Numbered from the stretch's first letter, positions 33,641-45,411 are shown. The stretch: 64,000 nucleotides of DNA from Acanthococcus lagerstroemiae (GCA_031841125.1 CM063111.1:54745535-54809534), one strand, 5' to 3'. Numbers and translations are program-made. Notes: generated by a model not told the origin, from the letters alone.

Positions 33641-36600
33641 TGTTTATATCATTCGAAAACACAGACTTCTCATCAGCAGAAATTAAGAAACTGGAAATAC
33701 TTGGGCTTTCAGCTCAGTTTTTCTTACAGAGGTAGGAAGGTACAGGACTAAACTTCAAATCGTTAGCCAAATTGAGGTTTTTCTACGTCGTCTCTGAATT
33801 TATTTTCTTATTTTTCAATTCCCAACATCATCATCAAATCTGGAAACGATAAAGAACTTAATACTCAGACCAAATAAGGGAGCAGTTTTATACAACGAAC
33901 TGAGTGTAGTTATCCCAGCATGAAAGATAGGACTAACTGATTCAGAAATCCCTCTGATCACTCTTCAGCCGAATGACGTATTCGATAGATACAATTTCGC
34001 ACTACGCTTTCATGCGACTACTTACTATTCCTGTATCTAGTCATTCGCACTGTCACGTGCCAATGGCAATCCATTAGAAGAACACATAATTATCATATTA
34101 ATGTTAACTCACAAAAACAATTTAACTCTACTTCTGCCTTCCGCAGCCGGCATTGTAAACGAAGAAAGTATGCCTGCGCCACTCAAAACGAACTTTTTAG
34201 CAAAATGAAAAACAGTTTCAACCATATCGATAAAAAATTTCCGGCATAATGAAGTTGACATTGTGCTGCACGACGTAATTCTGTTTGCTCATAACAAATA
34301 CGCATTATGATAGAAAACCTAAATAAAGCGAACGGATCCCCTCGAGTCTGATGGATGGCAAAAATAGTTTCAGAACTGATTTATCTTAACCCGGCAACTT
34401 TGCAATCGAAAATGAATAAAACTAATTACATTCGATAAGTAGCGGACTGCCAATTCACATTAATGAAGAAGGAAAACAGATTAAGACGGATGGACGAGTA
34501 CAATTCACGACCAGTACCAAGGTAATCCGGATTTCACGATTTGCGTGGAAATTTGTGAGCGAACACAGGCACGGCAACCTACGTACGTATGCGAACCGTT
34601 AATTCGCCCACATTCGCACAAAGGTGAATTTAGTAACTTGAGACATTCGAATACGATTGTTTCAAAAGAATTTGTATTTGTTCGCTGCGATTGTATTAAT
34701 TCAATGTACTTTAAATTTCTGAAACCGGCCGCAGAAAACATGTTAACGAAGACTGACAGAAAATTGTGAACATAGGCCAACAAAACAAATGGAAAACAAA
34801 ACTGCTCTCATTTCACTACTTAATATGCCGTGTTGATAGGTCATTCAACAATAACTTCACGGGCAGTACAGGGCATGAATTTAGGTTATCACATGTTTAT
34901 GAAACCTGCCACAGAAACTGTTCTCGGCATCGATGTGTGCTAGGGAACACAATTTCCAACAAACAAAGAGGCAAGTTCAGATAATCGTTTTCCGCATACA
35001 CGCGTAAGTACCAAATAAGGAGTATTCGTCTCTGTACGTAAAACAGACGACGAACTTCATCAGTCATTACACAGTACACATACATTCATTCTTACTTTAC
35101 TTAACGCCGAAATAAACTGCAATGCTTGTGGTTACGAACGATTCCGATACGAATGTTTCAATTTCCTCGATTTCAATACGATGCTTCCAGTTTTTTCGGG
35201 ATCAAACTAATCAAACCTTAAATGCTGGCAACGATGAATGCCGCAATATGGATCCCATAGCTATTTCCAACTCGCGGTAGTACAAGACCGAATTAATCGA
35301 ACAGTAATCAACACTTAACGATCAGAAATAGACATTTACAGTCTAGCAGTCAGCTCCTGAAAAAAAAGTTTAACGTTTTTACGTATCAGTGTTTGATGAA
35401 TACTCACCGAGGCTGATGACCTACAGCGCAGTAAGATGCTCGAACTAAATTACAAAAATAAAAGTGGATTATAACTTCGAGATCAGCCGCAAATGTATTA
35501 CATTTAACAAAAGTAAATTACTACAACAAGAACTAGGAAAATCCACTTAATCACTGTTTTCTGTTTTGATTGATTTGAAATTCTTAATTATTGGAATTCA
35601 CGAATGTTTACATCCCGAAAAATCGTTTGTTGGCTAAACGACGCTAGCGCAGCGTTTCAGAATTTGTAACATTCAATAAGGCGTGCGCTGATTCGATAAT
35701 GTAGGAGCTGCTGAACGAAGAGCACGACATTCCATGGTTGTAAGGTCAGAGGGAAAACGAGAAAAAAAAATTGGCTAGGAATGTTAAAAATCCCTTTATT
35801 ATTCAAGGACAAACAAGAATTAAAAGACTATATCGTCTTATATTGCTTGCTTGTGCTTGCAGTTCATATCGTAAGGAAATTAGCCGGCTAGAAATAATAT
35901 TACTTTTACTTCATTACAACTCCAAAACGTTGAATTATTATTTTTGCGAGACTATCTGTTAAGGGAAATCCGGACATCTTTGAATGCATTGAAGTATCAG
36001 TCAGTAACCGGGAACGCGGATTGGTCCATTCCACAAGTAGATTGGATCAACTAGAATTCGATTGGATCATTCATCGTTGTCGTGATGCTAGTGGTTTGGC
36101 GGCGAACAGGATAACTCGCTACCTGAGCCATTGGCCATTGTGGAAACTGGAAAGTGGAAATTGTAAATCATTTGCGCTAATCTTGCTGTGTTCGCGATTT
36201 GTTTCGTTTTGTGTAAAATGTCGGTATTACCGCTTCCAAATCGGGTATAATTTGCTGTCGCAAGTGTAATTTACTTCCGCATAATTTGTTTTGGTGTTAC
36301 TTGGTGGATGTTCTACTTAGAACAGAAACGATGAAGAACAGCGAACGACCCTCCATCAATTCGTGCTCCACCGACCTGTATTCGGTTCTAATTCTCATCT
36401 TTGCGTGTGTTGATTCAGTTTTGATGGTTATTGTACTTAGTTTACCTGCCGGCTGCAAAGTTGTTTCAAGTTCGTGGATAGTGGATATTGCCGGCATTCT
36501 TGTTTGAATTCAGTACTTGTTGCCTGGTATATCCTGTTCCTGTCGACACCCGGGAATGCAACGCGCTCCTGCATCCAGCTTGTGGTAAGTAGTATTACCT

Positions 36601-37618
36601 AATCATACAAAGTGATATCATTTACCGAGGACACAACAGCAGTTAGAATACATTTGTTGCCCTCTATGCTTCCCAAATGTCAATCAAATAAGTAGTTGTT
36701 GAGTGAGGTCCATTAATACGACTGAATCCAGTGTTTGTAATGCCCGTTGATGGTTGTGGATTGCTTGAATTGTATTTGTTGCTGGATCCGATGAATGAAG
36801 TTATTCCCTTGCAGCATCTGTATCAGGATGTGAATTCCTTCCAATGTAAAAGTATAAAGTCTGATCAATACCAGACAGTATCTGTGGTATCTGCCAGTTT
36901 CAGATGAGAATTTTGTTCTAGATATCTGATGTGGATCATGGAAATGATTATCTGTGTCTTATCTAGATAATTTTGCTCACTATCCGACTTTACCAAAATT
37001 ATTTGACAAATTTTGAGCGCGGTTATTAGACGATTTCAATAATTTTACATTTAAGATTTGATTTTATCAGTTTGGTCTCAATAAAAATGTACGGTACTCT
37101 TTCTCAGTTTGTATAACTGCAGCCGGCAGTATTTAGAATAACATTTTTCGGCCAGGCATAAAAGATACATACAGACTTCGGTTCCCTAGTTTTCAAACGT
37201 AATAAGTTCAGATAATTTTCTCATCATCTTGTTTTATCTGTTTTAAATTGGCAGCGTCTGTATCTGATCTGTGATCTAGATAATTTTCAACGTTATCTTA
37301 CCCATGTCTAAATATCACGATTCTCCAATTCCATATTGGAGTGAACTTGATGAAGAATATGATTGAAGTCACATTCATGCTTCGACCATATTGTTGAAGC
37401 ATTCATGTGTACTGATGTAATGTGTAACATGGCGGGAAGGGGTGATTATTTTGAGCTTGATATTGAATCAGTGATGGTTTTGAGTTCGAAAATCCTTGAC
37501 ATTTAAGGAGTGGCACGCCCGCACTGTACGCACCTGCTCTACAAATGGACAGATAGTGGATAAATGGAATGTGGAATGGGATATTGTGATAATTTAAAAC
37601 CAACTTCATAATTGAATG
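33641..37618. other. gene-free stretch; possible untranslated exon near 36000-36584
   Basis: No protein family is recognised. Around 36000-36584 the sequence is less repetitive and ends in TTGTG/GTAAGT, a good plus-strand donor, with a 58-codon hydrophobic ORF from an ATG near 36331; this might be a 5' exon, but evidence is thin. Near 36850-37320 scattered ATCTAGATAA and GATCTGAT words suggest another decayed MITE. Confidence 0.35.
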
Positions 37619-37802
37619 TGCTGTATATGTTAACTGTGTTGGTCAATTTACAAGTTTATAATAAAGTACAACGAAATATTGATTACAAATTGTGTTCTCT
37701 GTCTGTATGATCATCATCACATCTTATCACTAGGCTCTTAACTGCTTAGGACAACTTATCTCAATAGTATTATTTTATGCAGTGCTGCCACCGCCCGTAA
37801 CA
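37619..37802 (-). repeat. LTR (3' LTR of the minus-strand element)
   Basis: 184 bp. On the plus strand it starts TGCTGTATATG and ends CCCGTAACA, so read on the minus strand it begins TGTTACGGG. It is preceded on the minus strand by a long A tract and GGCG, which may serve as polypurine tract. Confidence 0.9.
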
Positions 37803-37913
37803 CGCCTTTTTTTTTTTTTTTTTTTTAAATTATTATTAGCAAAGCAAATGTGAAAATAATAAGAAAAACAAAGATTGTAATTGAAAAAAAATTAACATAC
37901 CTGTACTTGAAGG

Positions 37914-38235
37914 TTAACAATTTTCAATTAAACGAGACGGTTTCACAATAATGCGGCTTGGACGCGAACTGGCTACCGAGGCATACAAACGCGAAGTTAC
38001 GTAAGTCGGCGAAGGTGAAGAGGAGATTGATAGTTCCGGCGATGAGGAAAAATGACTTTCCAGGGAAGAATCCTTTGAACGACCGCGAATATGAATGGCG
38101 TTGCGACGGAGAACTCTCCCATTTTCTGAACGGACCTGATAACTGTTTGGGGTGGTAACTGTGCTAACGATGTGACCCAATGACCAGTTCCTCTTTTGAT
38201 GTGTGTCTAGTTGAAACCAGACAGACTGGCCAACT
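37914..38235 (-). pseudogene. integrase C-terminal tail (Ty3/gypsy)
   Basis: Starting with KVGQSVWFQLDTHQKRNW and continuing through NSYQVRSENGRVLRRNAIHI, this matches the small beta-barrel and tail at the end of gypsy-type integrases (pattern G-x-V-W ... Y-x-V ... G-x-x-x-R-R-N). The zinc-binding HHCC and DDE core are absent. Its frame differs from the adjoining RT frame, and the join near 38236 shares bases with both sides, suggesting a microhomology deletion. Confidence 0.8.
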
Positions 38236-39571
38236 TTGAATTTTTAGTGGTTTGAGTGGATCAAAATGACGGAGCACTGGCGCCTGAGAGATAACGTCTT
38301 GTAACTGTCTGAAGTATTGTTGTTCATTTGGGCCCCAAACAAATTCATTTGTAGCTGATGTGAGGAGTTGAAGAGGACAAGCCTTATCTGAGATGTCTGG
38401 AATAAATTTACCAAGGTACGTTATCATACCTAGGAAACGTTGTACCGCTTCACGAGTAGTAGGCGTTGAATAACACTGAATTGCGTGAATTTTCTCTGGG
38501 TCTGCTGCTATTCCAGTATTAGAGATGATATGACCAAGATATTTGATGAATGTACGTTTGAACTGAATTTTCTCCCTGGACAAGGCTAAATTCACTTGGC
38601 GAACTGTCTGTAGAAGTGTAAGAAGCGCGGCATCATGTTGCGTTTCAGACTCTCCAAAAACAATGATATCGTCAGCATAGATTGCAACATTGTCTTGACC
38701 ATCAAAAAAGGTGTCCATGGTGCGTTGGAGCATTTCTGGACTGGAAGGAAGTCCATACGTAGGGTGAGGTACCGATAACGGCCAAAGGGTGTTCCTATAA
38801 CCAGCATTTTGCTTGATTCTTCATCCACAGGAATTGGGTGAAGGCATGGGACGCATCCAGAACCGTGAAAAATTTAGCGCCATTGAGTTGTGCTGCAATG
38901 TCCTTAAACGTGGGCATCCGATAAACTTCACGTTCAATGAATTTGCCAATTTTACACGTGTCCATGGCAATTTTCAATTTATCTTTTTTGCAAACGTTGA
39001 CATGCTGGAGAATCCATTGTGTCGGCTCTTCTATTTTCTCTAAGTCACCTTGAGCTACCATGACATCCAGTACATCTTTTAGTTTTGCCTTTAAACCAAA
39101 TGGAACCCTTCTGACTGGTTCTGCAGTAGGATGTGTATTTTCTTTCAGCTTTAGGTGATAACAGAATGGTAGTTTGGCTGTACCTTTCTCAAAGACATCC
39201 GCGAAATTTGAGAGGATATCGTTTAAGGAAAGCGGAGCTGAGATAGTGAAGGCATCAACTGTGAGACGTTTCACCAAATTTTCTTTTGTGCCATCTGACC
39301 GGCTCAGTAAAGGAGCAGCCTCCAAGCCCTGTCCATCAAGAAAGCAGATTTTACAAAACGAACGACAGTCCTTTACAGCAATCCAAACATCAACTGTACC
39401 AAAAAAAAGAGAGTGAAGGACTTAAGATATGGAGCAACTTTTTGGTTTGACTGTTGGAGCTTCGCTGATAGGTTAAGAGATAAGTACAAATTCTTTTAGT
39501 AGAGTTGTCACATCTGAGCCAGGATCCAATTTGTAACGTACTGGCTTACCTTCTATGAAAAGTGTCTCAAA
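38236..39571 (-). pseudogene. protease-reverse transcriptase (Ty3/gypsy), decayed
   Basis: Protease comes first: YKLDPGSDVTTLL near 39525, where the catalytic DTG/DSG is changed to DPG. Next is LPFCYHLKLKENTHPTAEPV and the RT palm, with YRMPTFKDIAAQLNGAKFF and VLDASHAFTQF, then a frameshift near 38830, TPFGRYRYL, another frameshift near 38740, and IYADDIIVFGESETQHDAAL with the catalytic YADD intact. The connection region (LGHIISNTGIAADPEKI, FLGMITYLGKFIPDIS) follows and stops at LRHFDPLKPLKIQ, where RNase H should begin. The altered active site and frameshifts make it inactive. Confidence 0.9.
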
Positions 39572-40520
39572 CTAAGGTTCATCGCATTCTGACTGTGTAT
39601 TCAAGCAAGTGGAGAGTGAGTTGCTATGCAGTTGTTGTGAATCTAAACGAATTGGTGACAAGTCGCGATCAATCTCTACATTATGAAGGTTGTGTGATTG
39701 ACCTTTCCTAAAGTTCACTTGAGCAGAATGTTGGTTAACGTGCGAGGAATTCTTGTAACCGGGTTGGCCTTCATCAGGTAGTTTAGCTCGGCAAACTGAC
39801 GCAAAATGATGAGGAATATCACAGTAAGTACATGATTTTCCGAATGCTGGACACTTCTTTGGTGCGTGTTGTGTTCCACAACGCGAACAGTTGGAACGCG
39901 ATGGTTTTGAGTAGTTGTTTTTATATACAAACCGAGAAGAAGTAGACTTTACAACCGAGTCCGCCACAGTTGATGTTGAGGTAGATGAGCTATCTGATTT
40001 AATAGGTATGTTTCGTTTGTGTTTTGCTGATTTCCTTAGCGTGTAAAAATTCCTCTGTTCGTTTCAAGGTTAGTTTCGGTTCACGCAGTAACTTTTCTAC
40101 TGAGGATGGGTCACAAATGCCGCAGACTAACGTATCGCGAATTTGATTATCTGTATCGGTGTAATTACATGTCAGTGCTAAGAATTTTAAAGCTGTGATA
40201 TAAGTTCCAATCGGTTCTGCATCCTGCTGTTTACGAGTACGAAATTTATAGCGTTTGTACACCACGTTAAGTTGGGGTTCAAAATGACCATTAAGCTTTT
40301 CGATTACCGAATCAAGCGTAGCTGAGCTTGAAAGTTCGAATGTATTATAGGTGTCGATGTGCTCTTCCCCAATACAATTAATGAGCAAAGCAATTTTTAC
40401 TTGGTCCGACTTCTTTTCCTTTTCTGATGCCGTGATGTAAAACTGGAAAGCATCTTTGAATCTTTTCCAGTCAGCCGGTTTCTTGACGGGTTCAGGTAAT
40501 CGGATGTTACTCTCTGCCAT
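39572..40520 (-). pseudogene. gag with CCHC zinc knuckles (Ty3/gypsy)
   Basis: The open frame 39999-40520 starts MAESNIRLPEPVKKPADWKR and covers the retrotransposon Gag capsid-like domain (DWKRFKDAFQFYI, LRDTLVCGI-like text). A one-base frameshift near 40005 leads into 39572-39967, which has two Cys/His knuckles, CSRCGTQHAPKKCP and CTYCDIPHHFASVC. The frame then meets a single TAG after SECDEP and continues in the same frame into protease. That stop could be decay or a once-functional readthrough site; decay is likelier given the other lesions. Confidence 0.88.
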
Positions 40521-40651
40521 TGAATACCGATGAATTGAAGTGGTAAAGGATGATAGTTTGCAACGAAGTCACGAGCTCGCGAACACTCTTTAGTGTGAGA
40601 GTTCAAACAAAAGTAGCGGAAAGTTATAAACACGAAAGACGCGAGTTCGAC

Positions 40652-40666
40652 CACTTCTGACACCAT
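40652..40666 (-). other. primer-binding site, tRNA-Leu type
   Basis: Immediately inside the 5' LTR the minus strand reads TGGTGTCAGAAGTGG. The plus strand CCACTTCTGACACCA equals the 3' end of animal tRNA-Leu including CCA. A primer site directly abutting the LTR fixes the orientation of the element. Confidence 0.8.
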
Positions 40667-40848
40667 GTTGTATATGTTAACTGTGTTGGTCAATTTACAA
40701 GTTTATAATAAAGGACAACAAAATATTAATTACGAATTGTGTACTCTATCTGTATGATCATCATCACATCTTATCACTAGGCTTTTAACTGCTTGTGACA
40801 ACTTATCTCGATAATATTATTTATGCAGTGTTGCCACCACCCGTAACA
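40667..40848 (-). repeat. LTR (5' LTR of the minus-strand element)
   Basis: 182 bp with TGTT...AACA ends, about 92% identical to the LTR at 37619-37802 by eye. Confidence 0.9.
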
Positions 40849-41810
40849 GAGTTTAAGACTTGGAATTTCGAGTATGATTGTTGAATGCCAAGTACTATCA
40901 TGTGCATTTCCTGAGGTTATATTTGAATGTTCAATTTCATGCATTTGCTGGTTACATTTGAGAGTATTTATAATTTCTCTTTATTCATTATTCCTATATT
41001 GTTAAACTCTGTTGAAACATGAACAAAAGTCTGATTCAGATTTGCAATACTGAAAAAAAGAATTGTTCGGTTTTCAGTTTGACATCTCTATAGTTGATAG
41101 CGTTATGATATATAGCCAAGGAGCATTGAGGGATAACGAGATATCTGGTAGCTCGTGTTGTCATTTTTCATTATCATGTCAAAATTGAATGATAAGTGCT
41201 TGTTTTTAATTTTTTATCTGAGCTGTTTAGTTAATCAACTTGAGTATTCCATAAGGATTTTCGAGTAAGCTTTGTAATTTTTTACTCTGATTGGGATGAA
41301 CGTTTTTGATTTGTAAACAAACAAGACTTCCTTCTTGGAAATTTGGTTTCTTAACCTTTTTCTTGTGATTGTATCTCAATTTTGACTTTCAAAATGTTTT
41401 CTTTGGCAAGACCAGAGATTCAGAGAAATGAAATCGAAGAGATCATGATGTTGTCATAGATATACCTACTGAGAATCGGATTCTTGGGATAGGGAAGGAG
41501 GTAAGCTTTTCTGGCTCCAGGCCTGAGCTGAAGTAAAACGAGCGATGTTTGATTTAGATTATTTTGGTGAAAATAAGGTCTTTATTGTTGAGATTGCAAT
41601 CATGAGATTTGAGGAAATCCTAAGCTTTTTCTGAACTACTTTTGGAAGTATGGAAAGTTTTGTTGAATCTTGACTGGAAGTTGTTCTGCATATAGACTAG
41701 AATTTTCTAATGAAATAAATTATTACTCATAATAGATCATCAGCTGGATTTAAACGTCCAATGCATTCATTAAGTTTCATTTATCTCGTAAGACAAAACG
41801 TGAACAGGCT
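40849..41810. other. no gene recognised
   Basis: AT-rich sequence with many T runs and frequent stops in all frames. No repeat or family could be assigned. Confidence 0.4.
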
Positions 41811-42455
41811 GTCAAACTTTTCACCATAGACATCTCTTATAATGTCCTGAGAAATTATGCTTGCAGGTAATTCTATAATACCCCAATTTTCAGAGCCAGA
41901 ATGAGGGAAAGTACCAAAGTCATATAGATACACCAAGTTAGACGACTAGCGCGTTTCCGCGTTCTGCCGTCATGCCAGCGCGCTGCTATCGCTGAACTCC
42001 TTTGTTTGCATTGCGCTTATATGGACATTTTTACGTTTTTGCGGATTAGCTCAAAAACTATCAATTTTGATGAAAAATTGGAAAGAGCTAAATTTGTTCA
42101 CCTTGGAATTTCCCATCGGATGCGAGTAAATTCGAAATTTTTATGGGTAAAATTTTGAAACTGATCTTACCTGATAGAAAATAACAGGTAGAATAAATTT
42201 TGTTCTTTTCACTTTTTCATAAAACTCGACCGTTATTGAGATAAACGCAAAACCTTGTTAGGGCTCCCAACGTTTACATTGATTTCACGGCAGTCAAACG
42301 CTGCCAGCGCTGCTATCGGGATAAATTATCGTAACATACGAAGTTTAACATTGGTTAAATGGAGAGTCGAACGACTTGGTGTATCTATATGACTTTGGAA
42401 AGTACCATTACCAATCTGTAGCAAGAATTCTGAGAACTCTTTTTCTCCTGCTTCC
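41811..42455 (-). pseudogene. second Helitron helicase fragment, split by a MITE
   Basis: 41811-41915 and 42397-42455 together match 20728-20878 of the first Helitron remnant at the DNA level (for example ACTTTTCACCATAGACATCT and ACCAATCTG(C/T)AGCAAGAATTC). The match is interrupted by 481 bp at 41916-42396. On its right side the copy breaks off and the 174-bp tandem repeat begins, at a different point than in the first copy. Confidence 0.9.
41916..42396. mobile_element. MITE with 23-bp perfect TIRs and 10-bp TSD
   Basis: The termini are perfect 23-bp inverted repeats (starting AAAGTCATATAGATACACC at the left and ending in its inverse at 42396). The direct repeat GGAAAGTACC flanks both sides (41906-41915 and 42397-42406), and the empty site is present in the related sequence near 20820-20830. 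A 9-10-bp duplication suggests the Mutator-like superfamily. The 481-bp interior is non-coding. Confidence 0.93.
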
Positions 42456-42848
42456 GGAGTGGAAGCAATGCGTGTGAGTAGTAAGGTTGAGTTGGTTGTT
42501 ACCTCATAACTCTCCTCAGACTGAACGGATTTGAGTGGTCAAAAAAGCATATGAAAGAGGTTGCTTCACTGAGTGTTCTTAGACTAAGATGAACTTTGTA
42601 GGTCAAGTAGTTCGTGAGTAATGGATAAATAAGTGCAAGAAATGCGTGTGAGTAGTGAGGCTGAGTTGGTTGTTACCTCATAACTGTCCTCAGACTGAAC
42701 GGATTTGAGTGATCAAAAAAGATTCATAAGGAGCTTGATTCACCGAGTGTTTTAAGGCCTTAACCAGCATTGTGCGATAATTAGGGCCTGAGATATAGGT
42801 GTTGAACTTCACAGAACCCAGTTTTTCATACATATTTTAAATATATAG
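42456..42848. repeat. 174-bp tandem repeat, second locus
   Basis: Same repeat as 21156-21650: units begin ACGGATTTGAGTG at 42525 and 42699, preceded by a partial unit. The last unit diverges in the same way (AAAAAAGATTCATAAGG) and both loci end at TTTTAAATA(T/G)ATAGATAG. Confidence 0.85.
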
Positions 42849-42852
42849 ATAG

Positions 42853-43380
42853 AACTAAAGTAATGTTATGTAATCGATGTGAACATGATAGCTTAAATAT
42901 AAACATAAAAAATTGAAGAAATAAGCGAATTTCGCTATTAGGGAATAAAATAACAAAAGACAGAAGGAGTAAAAGGGATATTAGTAGTAGAATAGCACAA
43001 GCCAAATTAGCATTTTATGGAAGAAGTAATCTCTTCAAATCAAAAAATTGTTCTTGAAAATTTATGTTTGGAATCTAGCCTTGTATGGATGTGAAACTTG
43101 GACCATAGGAAAACCAGAGAAGAAAAGGATCGGAGCTTTGGAGATGTGGTGCTGTAGACGGATACTCAGCATCAAATGGACGGATAAGGTAAGAAATGAG
43201 GAAGTAATTTACAGAGTAGGAGGTAAAATGGATATTTGCTGTCTGAAGAGGAGAGATAAACTAATAGGGCATAATTTGAGGCACCCAGAAAATGAAAGAA
43301 CTTGCACAAGACAGGGAGAAATGGAGAGTTGCATCAAACCGGTCTGAAGACTTATAACCTTATCATCATCATCATCATCC
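42853..43380 (+). pseudogene. LINE C-terminal fragment with (ATC)n tail
   Basis: It encodes the region after reverse transcriptase: SRIAQAKLAFYGRSNLF, then FLKIYVWNLALYGCETWTIG and ALEMWCCRRILSIKWTDKV, ending DKLIGHNLRHPENE. Non-LTR ORF2 proteins carry the LYGCETWT and WTDKVRNEEV motifs near their end. Several stops precede 43048. A microsatellite (ATC)n at 43361-43379 follows and is likely the 3' tail. It abuts the tandem repeat exactly where the first locus abuts another LINE. Confidence 0.85.
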
Positions 43381-44587
43381 GGCCTGGAAGTCAGGATAAC
43401 GTCAGGAAATTTCGAGGAATTTACTGAAAGATCAGGAAAAAATTAGTAAATGACCATCCAATGGTAAGAAATCCCGTAATAAGAATAAATGAAAATCAAG
43501 AAATAACAAACGGTATGGACGTAATGAATTTATACAGGAAACCCCTACCGCCAAAGACTTTTTGGTGTATGGATTCTACAAATACGGAAAAAGTCAAGAA
43601 AAAAATTCTGAAGAGTCTGTAGACACCCTGATTAAGTTTTTTTGCTTCTTATATCTGTTTGGTTTCTATATTTTTATGCCTCCTAATGAAGTCACAAAAA
43701 TTTGAATATTGCGCACATCTTTTCGCATGCCCTGTAACTTCATTCAGCCACTTTTTGGACCACTCTGAAATGTGTCCGGGAAAGTTAGGGGAAAGAATTT
43801 CATTTTAGAAATAAAATAGGCACCCTGATTGAGTACGGTGACTATTCATACAAGACGACCCAATCACACTGTCGCCATCTAGATTCCCTTTATACTTACC
43901 CAGTGGTGTTGCTGGAATTACCATATCACTGTTGTTCTCATCCGTCGAAAAAAGTTAATAATTGAGTACGGTGACTATCGTATTTTCCCAGCTTTTGCGA
44001 AGTCAGTTACATTCATTACGTGATATAGACTCGGTATCTCTATCGAATGGATGTCTTTACTTCCGGTTAGAGGGTAACCGCTGTCGTATTACCTCACGTG
44101 CTGTCATAAATATTCGGCATTTCCTCCGTAAATTGGAGTAGGCTAGCTCGAAATGTCGGCACTGAGTTTTCCTGTTTCATTCTGATTTTCGTCATACTCG
44201 TGTCGTCTTTCACTGCCTTCTAAACGATTTAGTGAGTTCAGTATGTACAATGATTCCATTGACAAAATCTTGATGCAAACCAGGGACAGCGTGTAGGGCG
44301 GGAAAGCACTCTTATCGACCGGAGAGAAAAAATTCCTTGTAGGAAAGAAAAATATCATTTTGTTCTCCCCCCCCCCTTCTGAAAAAATTGTATTATCGAT
44401 TCTTAGATTAGATGGTCATTTACGAACTTTTTGGCCGTACATTTTGAAACTCGTTCAGTGCTAACTCTTCTCAACAAAACTGATCTGGTCGCCGTCTACG
44501 CTGGTAACATTGTTATCCACTGGCAGTTTTCTCATTTCTGTGCATGTTGATCGGTTGCTACGCTTTATCTGGCATGAACCGCTTAAA
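43381..44587. other. gene-free; contains a 115-bp insert between 18-bp direct repeats
   Basis: At about 43381-43650 CAGGAAATTT-type text and a terminal TGTAGACACCCTG suggest a decayed member of the CAGGGTGTCTACC family. ATTGAGTACGGTGACTAT occurs perfectly at 43828-43845 and 43961-43978. A C run and a 71-codon minus-strand ORF near 44143-44358 have no recognisable meaning. Confidence 0.5.
43846..43960. repeat. short insertion flanked by perfect 18-bp direct repeats
   Basis: The 115-bp segment ends in GAAAAAAGTTAATA and lies between two perfect copies of ATTGAGTACGGTGACTAT. This resembles a small retroposon with a target-site duplication, though a local tandem duplication is an alternative. 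Confidence 0.5.
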
Positions 44588-45411
44588 CAGGATGTCTACC
44601 TGATTCAAAATCTGAAATACTTGACTTTTCTTATGTGAACATAACATGTAATCAGCAATTGTTTCATGAGTTCCATTTAGTAAATTACCAATTTTTCACC
44701 CTAAAAGCTCGTTTACATTATGATATTGCTATCATGATAGTGGAACGATCATGCACGCGTGATAGTATGTGATAGCACCTGACAGCATTCTTCATGCACC
44801 TAGTAATAGTTTGTTTACACTGTGAAAGTTACTGTCGTGACAGCGACTATCATGATAGCACATAGCACTATCGTAATGTAAACAAGCCTTTTCAAACAAG
44901 ATACCTTGACATGTGGACGCTGTTTAACAAAAGGGAACTAACCCACAAAATCCGCTTTTTGAGAACAAGTGATTTGAAGTTGAAGAGCCATGTAGAAACT
45001 ATATGGCATTGAGTTTACTGATATGCTTTTCCCAACGTGAGTACACATTTTTGAATCGGGGGCCCAATTTTGAAAAATTATACGTTTTACGCTCTTTCCA
45101 ACGATACTAATAACTCATTTTGTTTACAAATGTGGGTTAGTTCCCTTTTGTTAAACAGCGTCCATGTGAGGTATGTTTTTCCATGATTTCTCAACCAGGC
45201 AGTGGCGCGCTAGTGAGCATACGTACTGATATAAGATTATTCACTTCAGTCGGGAATGAATCCTTTCTGTTGAATACCTGACATACTGTAGTTTGGCTAC
45301 CAGTGATGTTTTCTATTTATTTTTTATTTTTTTATTTTTCACGTTTTGATTTTTACTTGATCATTAATGAAAATACTGCACTTTTACTTAACTTGACTGG
45401 TAGACACCCTG
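44588..45411. repeat. MITE with CAGGRTGTCTACC termini, second copy
   Basis: The left end CAGGATGTCTACCTG and right end GGTAGACACCCTG, with CTTGACTTTTC inside, match the element at 13906-14296. It is longer because another palindromic element (44703-44892) and other sequence lie inside. No flanking duplication is visible. Confidence 0.55.
44703..44892. mobile_element. 190-bp palindromic MITE
   Basis: The left end AAAAGCTCGTTTACATTA and right end TAATGTAAACAAGCCTTTT are inverted copies. The interior alternates ATCATGATAG and CTATCATGATAG words, giving strong self-complementarity. No target-site duplication could be fixed. Confidence 0.65.

Larger units (their letters stand above)
37619..40848 (-). 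mobile_element. Ty3/gypsy LTR retrotransposon, internally deleted
   Basis: A 3.2-kb minus-strand element is bounded by LTRs (37619-37802 and 40667-40848). It has a tRNA-Leu-like primer site inside the 5' LTR, then gag, zinc knuckles, protease, reverse transcriptase, and directly after that the C-terminal tail of integrase. RNase H and the integrase core are absent, so a large internal deletion has joined RT to the integrase tail near 38236. The LTRs differ at about 14 positions (roughly 8% by eye), indicating an old insertion. The flanking 5-mers GAATG and GAGTT do not match. It cannot move by itself. Confidence 0.92.

Noticed and set aside
36331..36507. 58-codon hydrophobic ORF before a GTAAGT donor
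   Set aside because: It has no recognisable family, the ORF ends before the donor, and there is no conservation information.
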